A stretch of 64,000 nucleotides of DNA from UBA2334 sp964396895 (GTDB lineage: Bacteria > Pseudomonadota > Gammaproteobacteria > Burkholderiales > Burkholderiaceae_C), in NCBI GenBank assembly GCA_964396895.1, contig CAYNGJ010000017.1, positions 1-64,000 on the forward strand, written 5' to 3'. Made by a program: the position numbers and the translations under genes. The notes under the pieces were generated by a model. The model saw nothing but the letters and a program-made list of their open reading frames with translations, searched no databases and was not told where the DNA came from. Position 1 is the first letter of the stretch; the number at the start of each line of letters is the position of its first letter. Shown piece after piece: positions 40,547 to 47,168 of this stretch.

Positions 40547-41584
40547 ATGTGGAATCCATTCAAGCGCCGTTCGCCCATTTCCCCCAACGCCGTGGAGGCC
40601 GTGTTGCAGCAGCCTGCTGACAATGCCGAGCAGGCCATGGTGTTGTTGGCCAAAGCCTTCGTCATTGATCAGCAGCGCCGCGAAGCCGAGCAGCGCCGCG
40701 CCGCGCGGTTCAGGCGCTGGCTGGTGGCGGTGGTGGTGTTGGGGTCACTGGGGGTGTACGTGGCGCTGGGTGCGCGGCTGCTGATGCCTCCGGGCAGCGT
40801 GGGTGCCAAGGAACCGGCGGTGGCGCTGGTGAAGGTGGAGGGACAGATCAGTGCCACCGCCAAACTCGCCTCGGCCGACAAGGTGGTGCCTGCGTTGACC
40901 CGGGCCTTCGAAGACCCGCAGGTCAAGCGGGTGCTGCTGTACATCGATTCGCCAGGGGGTGCGCCCGTGGAGGCAGAGCGCATCATGAGTGCGGTGTCCC
41001 AGCTGCGCCAAAAGCACGACAAGCCGGTGCAGGCGGTCATTGGCAACCTGGGGGCCTCGGCGGGTTACATGGTGGCGCTGTCGGCCGACGACATCACCAG
41101 CGGCAAGTACTCGCTGGTGGGCTCCATTGGGGCGGTGCTCATGTCGTGGGACGTGCACAAGGCGTTGGAGCGCTTTGACGTCAAGGCCAAGAGCTACGCG
41201 TCGGGCTCACTCAAAAGCATGCTCAACCCGTTCGAGCCCAGCACCCCCGAGGGCGAAGCCAAGGCACAGGCGCTGGTCGATGAAATGGGCCGCCAATTCG
41301 CCACGCTGCTGACAGACAAGCGCGGCAGCAAGCTGACCCAGCCTCCGGCCACCTACACCACGGGCGAAGTTTGGGGTGGCCAGGATGCGCTGGCGTTGGG
41401 GCTGGTGGATGGCAACGGCACGCTGGAAACGCTGATGGCGGCCCACCCCGACCTGAAGCTGGTCAACTTCGGCCCCTTCGAGCGCAACCGGGGGTTGGTA
41501 CCCGATTTTTTGCAGTCATTGGGTGACATTGCCGTGTCACTGAAAGAGGCGGTCGCCCTGCTGCAGGGCGGCGTGCAGCGTTGA
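40547..41584 (+). CDS. S49-family membrane peptidase (SppA/SohB-like)
   Basis: The 345-aa protein is a single-domain S49 signal-peptide-peptidase-like protease. It has a cytoplasmic N-terminus, one membrane helix (WLVAVVVLGSLGVYVALGARLL), and a periplasmic protease domain: VALVKVEGQI, LLYIDSPGGAPVEAERI, the nucleophile Ser in GNLGASAGYMVALSADDI, and the general-base Lys in KAKSYASGSLKSMLNPF. Such enzymes degrade cleaved signal peptides or membrane proteins. It lies after the DUF2325 gene by 128 bp and seems to have its own promoter. Confidence 0.9.
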   Translation: MWNPFKRRSPISPNAVEAVLQQPADNAEQAMVLLAKAFVIDQQRREAEQRRAARFRRWLVAVVVLGSLGVYVALGARLLMPPGSVGAKEPAVALVKVEGQISATAKLASADKVVPALTRAFEDPQVKRVLLYIDSPGGAPVEAERIMSAVSQLRQKHDKPVQAVIGNLGASAGYMVALSADDITSGKYSLVGSIGAVLMSWDVHKALERFDVKAKSYASGSLKSMLNPFEPSTPEGEAKAQALVDEMGRQFATLLTDKRGSKLTQPPATYTTGEVWGGQDALALGLVDGNGTLETLMAAHPDLKLVNFGPFERNRGLVPDFLQSLGDIAVSLKEAVALLQGGVQR

Positions 41585-41591
41585 ATGTTGA

Positions 41592-41643
41592 ATAAAAAAG
41601 CCTGTTAACGCTTTATTTAAAACAATAGTTTGCTATATTTTTG
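41592..41643 (-). repeat. Dispersed A+T-rich repeat, copy 8 (between peptidase and ahpF)
   Basis: In plus orientation it reads AAAAAAGCCTGTTAACGCTT, then ATTTAAAACAATAGTTTGCTATATTT. It lies between two convergent genes. A diverged family member. Confidence 0.5.
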
Positions 41644-41694
41644 AGCATTCCCCCACCACCCGCTGTCAGCGGCTGGCGGGGTGCAAGCGGGGGC

Positions 41695-43272
41695 TCAGAC
41701 CGCCACGGGCGTGCGAATGAGGTGGTCAAAGGCGCTCAACGCGGCCTTGGCACCGTCACCCGCCGCAATCACGATTTGCTTGTAAGGCACGGTGGTGCAG
41801 TCACCGGCGGCGAACACGCCGGGCAGGCTGGTGTGGCCTTTGGCGTCGATCACGATTTCACCAAAGCGGCTCAGCTCCAGCGTGCCTTTGAGCCACTCGG
41901 TGTTGGGCACCAGGCCAATCTGCACAAACACGCCCTCGAGTTCGACGTGGTGCACCTCGTCGGTGGCGCGGTCCTTGTAGCTCAGACCGTTCACTTTCTC
42001 GCCGTCGCCGGTGATTTCGGTGGTTTGCGCGTTGACATGGATGGCCACGTTGGGCAGGCTTTTGAGCTTGCTCACCAGCACGGCATCGGCCTTCAGTTGG
42101 TCGGCAAATTCCACCAGCGTCACGTGCTGGACGATGCCCGCCAGGTCAATCGCGGCTTCCACGCCCGAGTTGCCACCGCCAATCACGCTCACGCGCTTGC
42201 CCTTGAACAAGGGACCGTCGCAGTGCGGGCAGTAGGCCACGCCTTTGTTGCGGTACTTGTCCTCGCCGGGCACATTGACATTGCGCCAGCGCGCGCCCGT
42301 GCTCAGGACCACGCTGCGGCTTTTCAGCACGCCGCCGTTGGTCAGGTGCACCTCGACCAGCCCGCCTTCAGTGGGAGCCGGCACCAGCTTGGCCGCGGTT
42401 TGCAGGTTCAAGATCTCCACGCCGTAGTGGCGCACCTGGGCTTCCAGGGCGGCGGCAAACTTGGGGCCATCCGTCTCCAACACGGAAATGTAGTTTTCGA
42501 TGGCCATGGTGTCGTTCACCTGGCCGCCAAAGCGCTCTGCCGCCACGCCCACACGGATGCCTTTGCGGGCCGCGTACACGGCCGCCGCCGCGCCGGCTGG
42601 GCCACCGCCGACGATGAGCACCTCGTAAGGGTCTTTGGCACTGAGCTTGGCGGCGTCTTTGGCGGCTGCACCGGTGTCCAGCTTGGCCACAATTTCTTCC
42701 ACCAACATGCGGCCAGAGCCAAAGTGCTCGCCGTTGAGGTACACGCTGGGCACGGCCATGACCTGGCGGGCTTCCACTTCGGGCTGGAAGGCACCGCCTT
42801 CGATGACCGTGGTCTTGATGTTGGGGTTGAGCACGGCCATCAGGCTCAAGGCCTGCACCACGTCGGGGCAGTTGTGGCAGGACAGGCTCATGTAAACCTC
42901 GAAGGCAAAGTCCCCCTCCAGGCCTTTGATCTGCTCGATCACGTCGGCCTCCACCTTGGGTGGGTGGCCGCCCGTCCACAGCAGGGCCAGCACCAGTGAG
43001 GTGAACTCATGGCCCAAGGGCAGCCCAGCAAAGGCCAAGTGCAGGGGCGTACTTTGGGGCCGTACCAGGGCAAACGAGGGCTGGCGGGCATCGTTGCCGT
43101 CCCAGCGAACGCTGATTTTGCCGTCTGAGGCAGCGGCAATGTCTTCCAGCAGGCCGCGCATGTCGGTGGCGGTTTCGCCCTGGCCGTCGCCCAGGCTGGC
43201 CACCAACTCAAACGGCTGGGTCACGCGCTGCAGGTAGGCTTGGAGCTGGGTTTTGAGGGTGTCGTCGAGCAT
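41695..43272 (-). CDS. ahpF: Alkyl hydroperoxide reductase subunit F
   Basis: AhpF is the NADH-dependent flavoprotein that re-reduces AhpC. The 525-aa protein has the N-terminal tandem thioredoxin-like domain with redox pair C132/C135 (SLSCHNCPDVVQ), the FAD-binding GGGPAGAAAAVYAARKGIRVG, and the thioredoxin-reductase active site CPHC at about C346/C349 (GVAYCPHCDGPLFKGKRVSVIGGGNSGVEAAIDLA). Both pairs are intact. It lies downstream of ahpC, separated from it by a terminator, so it probably has its own promoter (see OxyR-like site). Confidence 0.96.
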   Translation of the reverse strand: MLDDTLKTQLQAYLQRVTQPFELVASLGDGQGETATDMRGLLEDIAAASDGKISVRWDGNDARQPSFALVRPQSTPLHLAFAGLPLGHEFTSLVLALLWTGGHPPKVEADVIEQIKGLEGDFAFEVYMSLSCHNCPDVVQALSLMAVLNPNIKTTVIEGGAFQPEVEARQVMAVPSVYLNGEHFGSGRMLVEEIVAKLDTGAAAKDAAKLSAKDPYEVLIVGGGPAGAAAAVYAARKGIRVGVAAERFGGQVNDTMAIENYISVLETDGPKFAAALEAQVRHYGVEILNLQTAAKLVPAPTEGGLVEVHLTNGGVLKSRSVVLSTGARWRNVNVPGEDKYRNKGVAYCPHCDGPLFKGKRVSVIGGGNSGVEAAIDLAGIVQHVTLVEFADQLKADAVLVSKLKSLPNVAIHVNAQTTEITGDGEKVNGLSYKDRATDEVHHVELEGVFVQIGLVPNTEWLKGTLELSRFGEIVIDAKGHTSLPGVFAAGDCTTVPYKQIVIAAGDGAKAALSAFDHLIRTPVAV

Positions 43273-43334
43273 GGTGTGGTCCTTTCAAATCGGCGTAAAG
43301 TTTGTCACCTGCAGGGTGCAGGGCATGGCTTTAT

Positions 43335-43390
43335 TTTAGTCAAAAACTATTGATTACATGATTGATTAACTTAAAGCTATCGATAGTCTG
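43335..43390 (-). promoter_or_regulatory. Possible OxyR site in front of ahpF
   Basis: On the minus strand this A+T-rich stretch holds CTATCGATAGC followed by spaced TTAA/ATAG elements (AGTTAATCAATC ... AATCAATAG), a loose match to the OxyR pattern ATAG-N7-CTAT repeated at one helical turn. It lies 65-120 bp before the ahpF start, between the ahpC terminator and ahpF. Confidence 0.4.
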
Positions 43391-43412
43391 GCTGCATGGG
43401 CTCAGGCAGGTC

Positions 43413-43444
43413 GAAAAAAAAGGCTGCGTTGCGCAGCCTTTTTG
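43413..43444 (-). terminator. Terminator after ahpC
   Basis: On the minus strand AGGCTGCG pairs with CGCAGCCT around a 3-nt loop, extended by A/T pairs, and is followed by eight T. It lies 36 bp after the ahpC stop, so ahpF needs read-through or its own promoter. Confidence 0.85.
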
Positions 43445-43479
43445 CTTGTGTCCGCGGGGTGAGCGCGTGTTGAAAGACC

Positions 43480-44043
43480 TCAGATCTTGCCCACCAACTC
43501 CAGTGAGGGGGCAATGGTTTTGGCGCCTTCGTTCCACTTGGCGGGGCACACCTGGCCGGGGTGGGCGGCGGTGTACTGGGCGGCCTTCAGCTTGCGCAGG
43601 GTTTCTTTCACGTCACGGGCGATTTCGTTGGAATGCACCTCGGCCGTTTTGATCTGCAACTCGGGGTTGATGATGAAGGTGCCACGCAGTGCCAGGCCTT
43701 CTTCGGGGATGTGCACGCCAAAGGCGTTGGTCAGCACATGGGTGGGGTCGCCCACCAGGGGGAATTTGGCCTTGCCCACGGCGGGAGAGGTCTCGTGCCA
43801 CACCTTGTGCGAGAAATGGGTGTCGGTGGTGACGATGTACACCTCTGCACCGGCTTTTTGGAACTCGGCGTAGTTGTCAGCCGCGTCTTCCACTTCGGTG
43901 GGGCAGTTGAAGGTGAATGCGGCAGGCATGAAGATCAGCACGGACCACTTGCCCTTCAGGGTGGCATCGGACACCTCGACGAATTTGCCGTTGTGAAAGG
44001 CCTGGGCTTTGAAGGGCTGGACGGTGGTATTGATGAGGGACAT
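43480..44043 (-). CDS. ahpC: Alkyl hydroperoxide reductase subunit C (peroxiredoxin)
   Basis: AhpC is the 2-Cys peroxiredoxin that reduces hydrogen peroxide and organic peroxides. The 187-aa protein has the peroxidatic Cys at C47 (FMPAAFTFNCPTEVEDAADNY) and the resolving Cys at C166 (PGQVCPAKWNEGAKTI). Length and motifs are those of the AhpC/Prx1 class, with partner AhpF next door. Start ATG at 44043 (MSLINTTVQPF) is set by homology; a longer upstream frame is not conserved. An OxyR-like site lies 70-90 bp upstream. Confidence 0.97.
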   Translation of the reverse strand: MSLINTTVQPFKAQAFHNGKFVEVSDATLKGKWSVLIFMPAAFTFNCPTEVEDAADNYAEFQKAGAEVYIVTTDTHFSHKVWHETSPAVGKAKFPLVGDPTHVLTNAFGVHIPEEGLALRGTFIINPELQIKTAEVHSNEIARDVKETLRKLKAAQYTAAHPGQVCPAKWNEGAKTIAPSLELVGKI

Positions 44044-44365
44044 GGCGTACTCCTTGACGATGGTGGGAAAAAAAGGGGCCGGTTTCATTGGACAACCGGT
44101 GTCACGCTTTAAGTATAGGTTCGATCTATCGGTGTTCCGGTTTGTTATTCCTAAGCTATTCATTGACAAAATCAATGACCCGGTTTTTGTTGTAGGGGCT
44201 TTCCCTAGTTTTGCCGGGAATGCCCGCAACTGGCAAGTTCACTGTAAGGCTCGGCCAACAAAGTCCGCCTCGCAATGCCACCTGCCACGAGTGGGCGGCG
44301 TTCAAAAAGCCGGTGGCCCCCCACTTTTTTTTGAAACAACCTTCCCTCTCGAGGAGACAACAACT
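44044..44365. other. 322-bp divergent regulatory region, ahpC / symporter operon
   Basis: This gap between ahpC (minus strand) and the DUF4212 gene (plus strand) must hold both promoters. It contains the OxyR-like site at 44115-44129 and A+T-rich DNA to about 44195. A GAGGAGA ribosome binding site lies just before the DUF4212 gene. TTGACA at 44163-44168 is a good -35 hexamer, but I found no matching -10 at usual spacing. No repeat copy or small gene was seen. Confidence 0.5.
44115..44129 (-). promoter_or_regulatory. OxyR-like site before ahpC
   Basis: ATAGGTTCGATCTAT fits the OxyR half-site pattern ATAG-N7-CTAT. It lies about 72 bp upstream of the ahpC start codon, where OxyR usually binds. 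A second, weaker half-site may follow around 44140-44160 (ending CTAT). Confidence 0.6.
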
Positions 44366-44626
44366 ATGTCCAGTGACAGCAGCGCAAGCGCCTACTGGAG
44401 CGCCACCCTTGCCCTTTTGGGCAAGATCTTGGTGATCTGGTTTCTGTGTTCGTTTGGTGCCGGCATCCTGTTTGCCGATGTCTTGAACAACATCAAACTC
44501 GGCGGATATCCGCTGGGATTCTGGTTTGCCCAGCAGGGCTCCATCTACATCTTCATTGTGTTGATTTTTTATTACGCCAAGAAGATGGGCGACATTGACC
44601 GTCAGTTCGACGTGCACGAAGACTAA
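44366..44626 (+). CDS. DUF4212 small subunit of sodium:solute symporter
   Basis: The 86-aa membrane protein has two helices and matches DUF4212: WSATLALLGKILVIWFLCSFGAGILFADVLNNIKLGGYPLGFWFAQQGSIYIFIVLIFYYAKKMGDIDRQFDVHED. Members always precede a VC_2705-type solute:sodium symporter, as here with an 11-bp gap. It likely helps assembly or transport. A strong ribosome binding site GAGGAGA supports the start. Confidence 0.93.
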   Translation: MSSDSSASAYWSATLALLGKILVIWFLCSFGAGILFADVLNNIKLGGYPLGFWFAQQGSIYIFIVLIFYYAKKMGDIDRQFDVHED

Positions 44627-44637
44627 AGGACACCGTC

Positions 44638-46446
44638 ATGGATCTTCAAACCACCATTTATCTGTGGGTCGGTGGCAGCTTCGCGCTGTACTTCGGCATC
44701 GCATTCTGGGCCCGTGCCGGGTCCACTTCTGAGTTTTACGCGGCTGGCGGTTCGGTTCACCCGATCACCAACGGCATGGCCACGGCCGCTGACTGGATGT
44801 CAGCAGCCTCTTTCATCTCCATGGCTGGATTGATTTCCAACATGGGTTATGGCGGCGGCCTGTTCCTGATGGGTTGGACCGGCGGCTACGTGTTGCTGGC
44901 CATGCTGCTGGCCCCTTACCTGCGCAAGTTCGGCAAGTTCACGGTGCCTCAGTTCATTGGTGACCGCTTTTATTCCAAGAGCGCTTCCACCATTGCCGTG
45001 GTCTGTTTGCTGACCGCATCGCTGACGTACATCATTGGTCAGATGACCGGTGTGGGCGTGGCTTTCTCCCGTTTCTTGGGCGTGAGCAGCGACGTGGGCA
45101 TCTACGTGGGCATGGGCATTGTGTTTGTGTACGCCGTGTTCGGTGGCATGAAGGGCATCACCTACACCCAGGTGGCGCAGTACATCGTGCTGATCTTGGC
45201 CTACACCGTGCCTGCCGTGTTCATTTCCCTGCAGCTGACGGGCAATCCCATTCCCCAACTGGGTCTGGGCTCCAGCCTGACCGGTCAGGAAATGTCTCTG
45301 CTGGCCAAGCTTGACCAAGTCGTGACCGACCTGGGCTTTGGCAAGTACACCACCGCCACCGCAGGCAGCACACTGAACATGTTCGTGTACACCCTGTCGT
45401 TGATGATTGGTACCGCTGGTTTGCCCCACGTCATCATGCGATTCTTCACGGTTCCTTCCGTGAAAGATGCTCGCAGCTCTGCCGGCTGGGCTCTGGTGTT
45501 CATTGCGCTGTTGTACACCACGGCTCCTGCTGTGGCGGCCATGGCCAAGACCAACCTGATCCGCACCGTGACCCCTGGCGTGGTGATGCAGAACACCGAC
45601 CCCTATGGCGCTGAAGCCAGCATCAAGTACGACGAGCGTCCTGACTGGATGAAGCGTTGGGAAAAAACTGGCCTGCTGAAGTTCACCGACAAAAACGGTG
45701 ACGGCCGCATCCAGTACTACAACGACAAGACCAAGAACGAAGCCGTCAAAGCCAAAGCAGAAGCTGCTGGCTGGAAGGGCAACGAACTCGACGTGAACGC
45801 TGACATCATCGTGTTGGCCAACCCCGAAATCGCGCTGCTGCCCAACTGGGTGATCGCGCTGGTGGCGGCGGGTGGTCTGGCTGCGGCGCTGTCAACGGCT
45901 GCGGGTTTGCTGATGGCGATTTCTGCTGCCGTGTCCCACGACCTGATCAAGAACGTGTTCGTTCCAGACATCAGCGAGAAGAATGAGCTGCTGGCCGGCA
46001 AAATCTCCATGGCCGTGGCCATCGTGGTGGCAGGCTGGTTGGGCCTGAACCCTCCCGGCTTCGCCGCTGGTACCGTGGCCCTGGCCTTCGGTATTGCTGC
46101 TAGCTCGCTGTTCCCCGCCATCATGATGGGCATCTTCTCCAAGAAGATGAACAAAGAAGGCGCGATGGCTGGTATGTTGGCTGGTCTGTTTGTGACGCTG
46201 TTCTATGTGTTTGCACACAAGGGCATCTTCTTCATCAAGGGCACGGACTTCCTGCCCATGATCGGCGGCGCCAACAGCTTCTTCGGCATCACGCCTGAAG
46301 CCTTCGGTGCGGTCGGCGCTCTGGTCAACTTCATCGTTGCCTTTGCGGTGGACAAGGTCACCAAAGAGCCACCAGCACACATCCAGGCCATGGTCGAGGC
46401 CGTGCGTATTCCACGTGGCTCCAAAATGGTTGACGGCGCTCACTGA
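44638..46446 (+). CDS. Sodium:solute symporter, VC_2705/ActP-like (carboxylate uptake)
   Basis: The 602-aa protein is a large SSS-family symporter with about 13-14 helices. It starts MDLQTTIYLWVGGSFALYFGIAFWARAGSTSEFYAAGGSVHPITNGMATAADWMSAASFISMAGLI, close to acetate permease ActP and the VC_2705 subfamily; acetate or a related monocarboxylate is the likely substrate. Oddity: a hydrophilic insert at about residues 318-380 includes DKNGDGRIQYYND, which looks like an EF-hand-type calcium loop. A terminator follows 26 bp after the stop. Confidence 0.92.
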   Translation: MDLQTTIYLWVGGSFALYFGIAFWARAGSTSEFYAAGGSVHPITNGMATAADWMSAASFISMAGLISNMGYGGGLFLMGWTGGYVLLAMLLAPYLRKFGKFTVPQFIGDRFYSKSASTIAVVCLLTASLTYIIGQMTGVGVAFSRFLGVSSDVGIYVGMGIVFVYAVFGGMKGITYTQVAQYIVLILAYTVPAVFISLQLTGNPIPQLGLGSSLTGQEMSLLAKLDQVVTDLGFGKYTTATAGSTLNMFVYTLSLMIGTAGLPHVIMRFFTVPSVKDARSSAGWALVFIALLYTTAPAVAAMAKTNLIRTVTPGVVMQNTDPYGAEASIKYDERPDWMKRWEKTGLLKFTDKNGDGRIQYYNDKTKNEAVKAKAEAAGWKGNELDVNADIIVLANPEIALLPNWVIALVAAGGLAAALSTAAGLLMAISAAVSHDLIKNVFVPDISEKNELLAGKISMAVAIVVAGWLGLNPPGFAAGTVALAFGIAASSLFPAIMMGIFSKKMNKEGAMAGMLAGLFVTLFYVFAHKGIFFIKGTDFLPMIGGANSFFGITPEAFGAVGALVNFIVAFAVDKVTKEPPAHIQAMVEAVRIPRGSKMVDGAH

Positions 46447-46472
46447 GATTGCCGCCACCCGGGTTGACAATC

Positions 46473-46508
46473 AAAGCCCTGGCAGCGCAGTCGCTGTCAG
46501 GGCTTTTT
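46473..46508 (+). terminator. Terminator after the symporter gene
   Basis: AAAGCCCTGGCAGCG (46473-46487) pairs with CGCTGTCAGGGCTTT (46492-46506) with a single G-T wobble, a 4-nt loop and a T run. It separates the DUF4212/symporter pair from the sensor operon. Confidence 0.9.
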
Positions 46509-46553
46509 CAATTGACAAGGGGCTTGTTTGCCCACCTGCTGCTGGAGTAATGC

Positions 46554-46955
46554 ATGGTTTTTGACATCAGTACCGCGATGACCTGGATTCTGTTCCTGGC
46601 GCTGTTTCCCATCAGCTTCTTTTGGCTGAGAAATGCCTACCGGATCGTGGTCAAACGGGACTTTTCCAACGTGGCGCTCAAGCGCGGCGAGCCGCCCGAG
46701 GAGCCCGCCAGGTGGGCCGCCTATGAAATGGGCATCGACCTGGTGGGTGGCACGGTGCTCGTGCTGCTGGTGGTGGCCATCGTCATGGGCGCTGTCGATT
46801 ACGAAACCTGGTCTGCCGTGGCCGGAACCACCATTTGGTGCAAAATTTTTGCCTCCTTCGGCCTCAGCCGACACGCTCACCTCAAGCTGGGGCGCCCCGT
46901 TGCGCCGGCGTCTGACTCACCCTCTCCCGCGGCCAACAATCCCTCCGAAAAATGA
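46554..46955 (+). CDS. Small membrane protein in symporter/sensor cluster (133 aa)
   Basis: I do not recognise a named family. The protein has two hydrophobic helices (TAMTWILFLALFPISFFWLRN and GGTVLVLLVVAIVMGAVDY) around a charged cytoplasmic loop (VVKRDFSNVALKRGEPPEEPARWAAYEMG), and a Pro/Ser-rich tail. It begins the second transcription unit, and the next small gene follows after 10 bp. The position between a symporter and a symporter-domain kinase suggests a role in transport or signalling by them. Confidence 0.8.
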   Translation: MVFDISTAMTWILFLALFPISFFWLRNAYRIVVKRDFSNVALKRGEPPEEPARWAAYEMGIDLVGGTVLVLLVVAIVMGAVDYETWSAVAGTTIWCKIFASFGLSRHAHLKLGRPVAPASDSPSPAANNPSEK

Positions 46956-46965
46956 GGTGACAGCC

Positions 46966-47163
46966 ATGACACACCTGCTCGGCAGCCAGCGTTTGGTGGC
47001 GTTGTTTGCGCTGGGTGTGGTGCTGCTCAATTTTCCGTTGCTGGCCTTGTGGGATGGCCAGGCCCTGGTGTGGGGCCTGCCGTTGTTCCCGCTGGCGTTG
47101 TTTGGCATTTGGGCCTTGCTGATCGGGTGTGTGGCCGTGGTGGTTGAGAGGCTGGAGGGCTGA
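46966..47163 (+). CDS. Small two-helix membrane protein (65 aa)
   Basis: The protein is almost entirely two membrane helices (LVALFALGVVLLNFPLLALW and LPLFPLALFGIWALLIGCVAVVVERL). It resembles the tiny hydrophobic companions of SSS-type symporters, but I cannot assign a family. A GAGGTGA ribosome binding site precedes the ATG. It ends 5 bp before the GTG start of the sensor kinase, so the three genes form one unit. Confidence 0.75.
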   Translation: MTHLLGSQRLVALFALGVVLLNFPLLALWDGQALVWGLPLFPLALFGIWALLIGCVAVVVERLEG

Positions 47164-47168
47164 GCACC

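Noticed and set aside
41640..41694. Possible hairpin CACCCGC / GCGGGGTG after ahpF
   Set aside because: Pairing is imperfect and there is no T run in the ahpF direction; not strong enough to call.
44163..44168. TTGACA as -35 box for the symporter operon
   Set aside because: No -10 hexamer at 16-18 bp spacing was found, so I mention it only within the intergenic entry.
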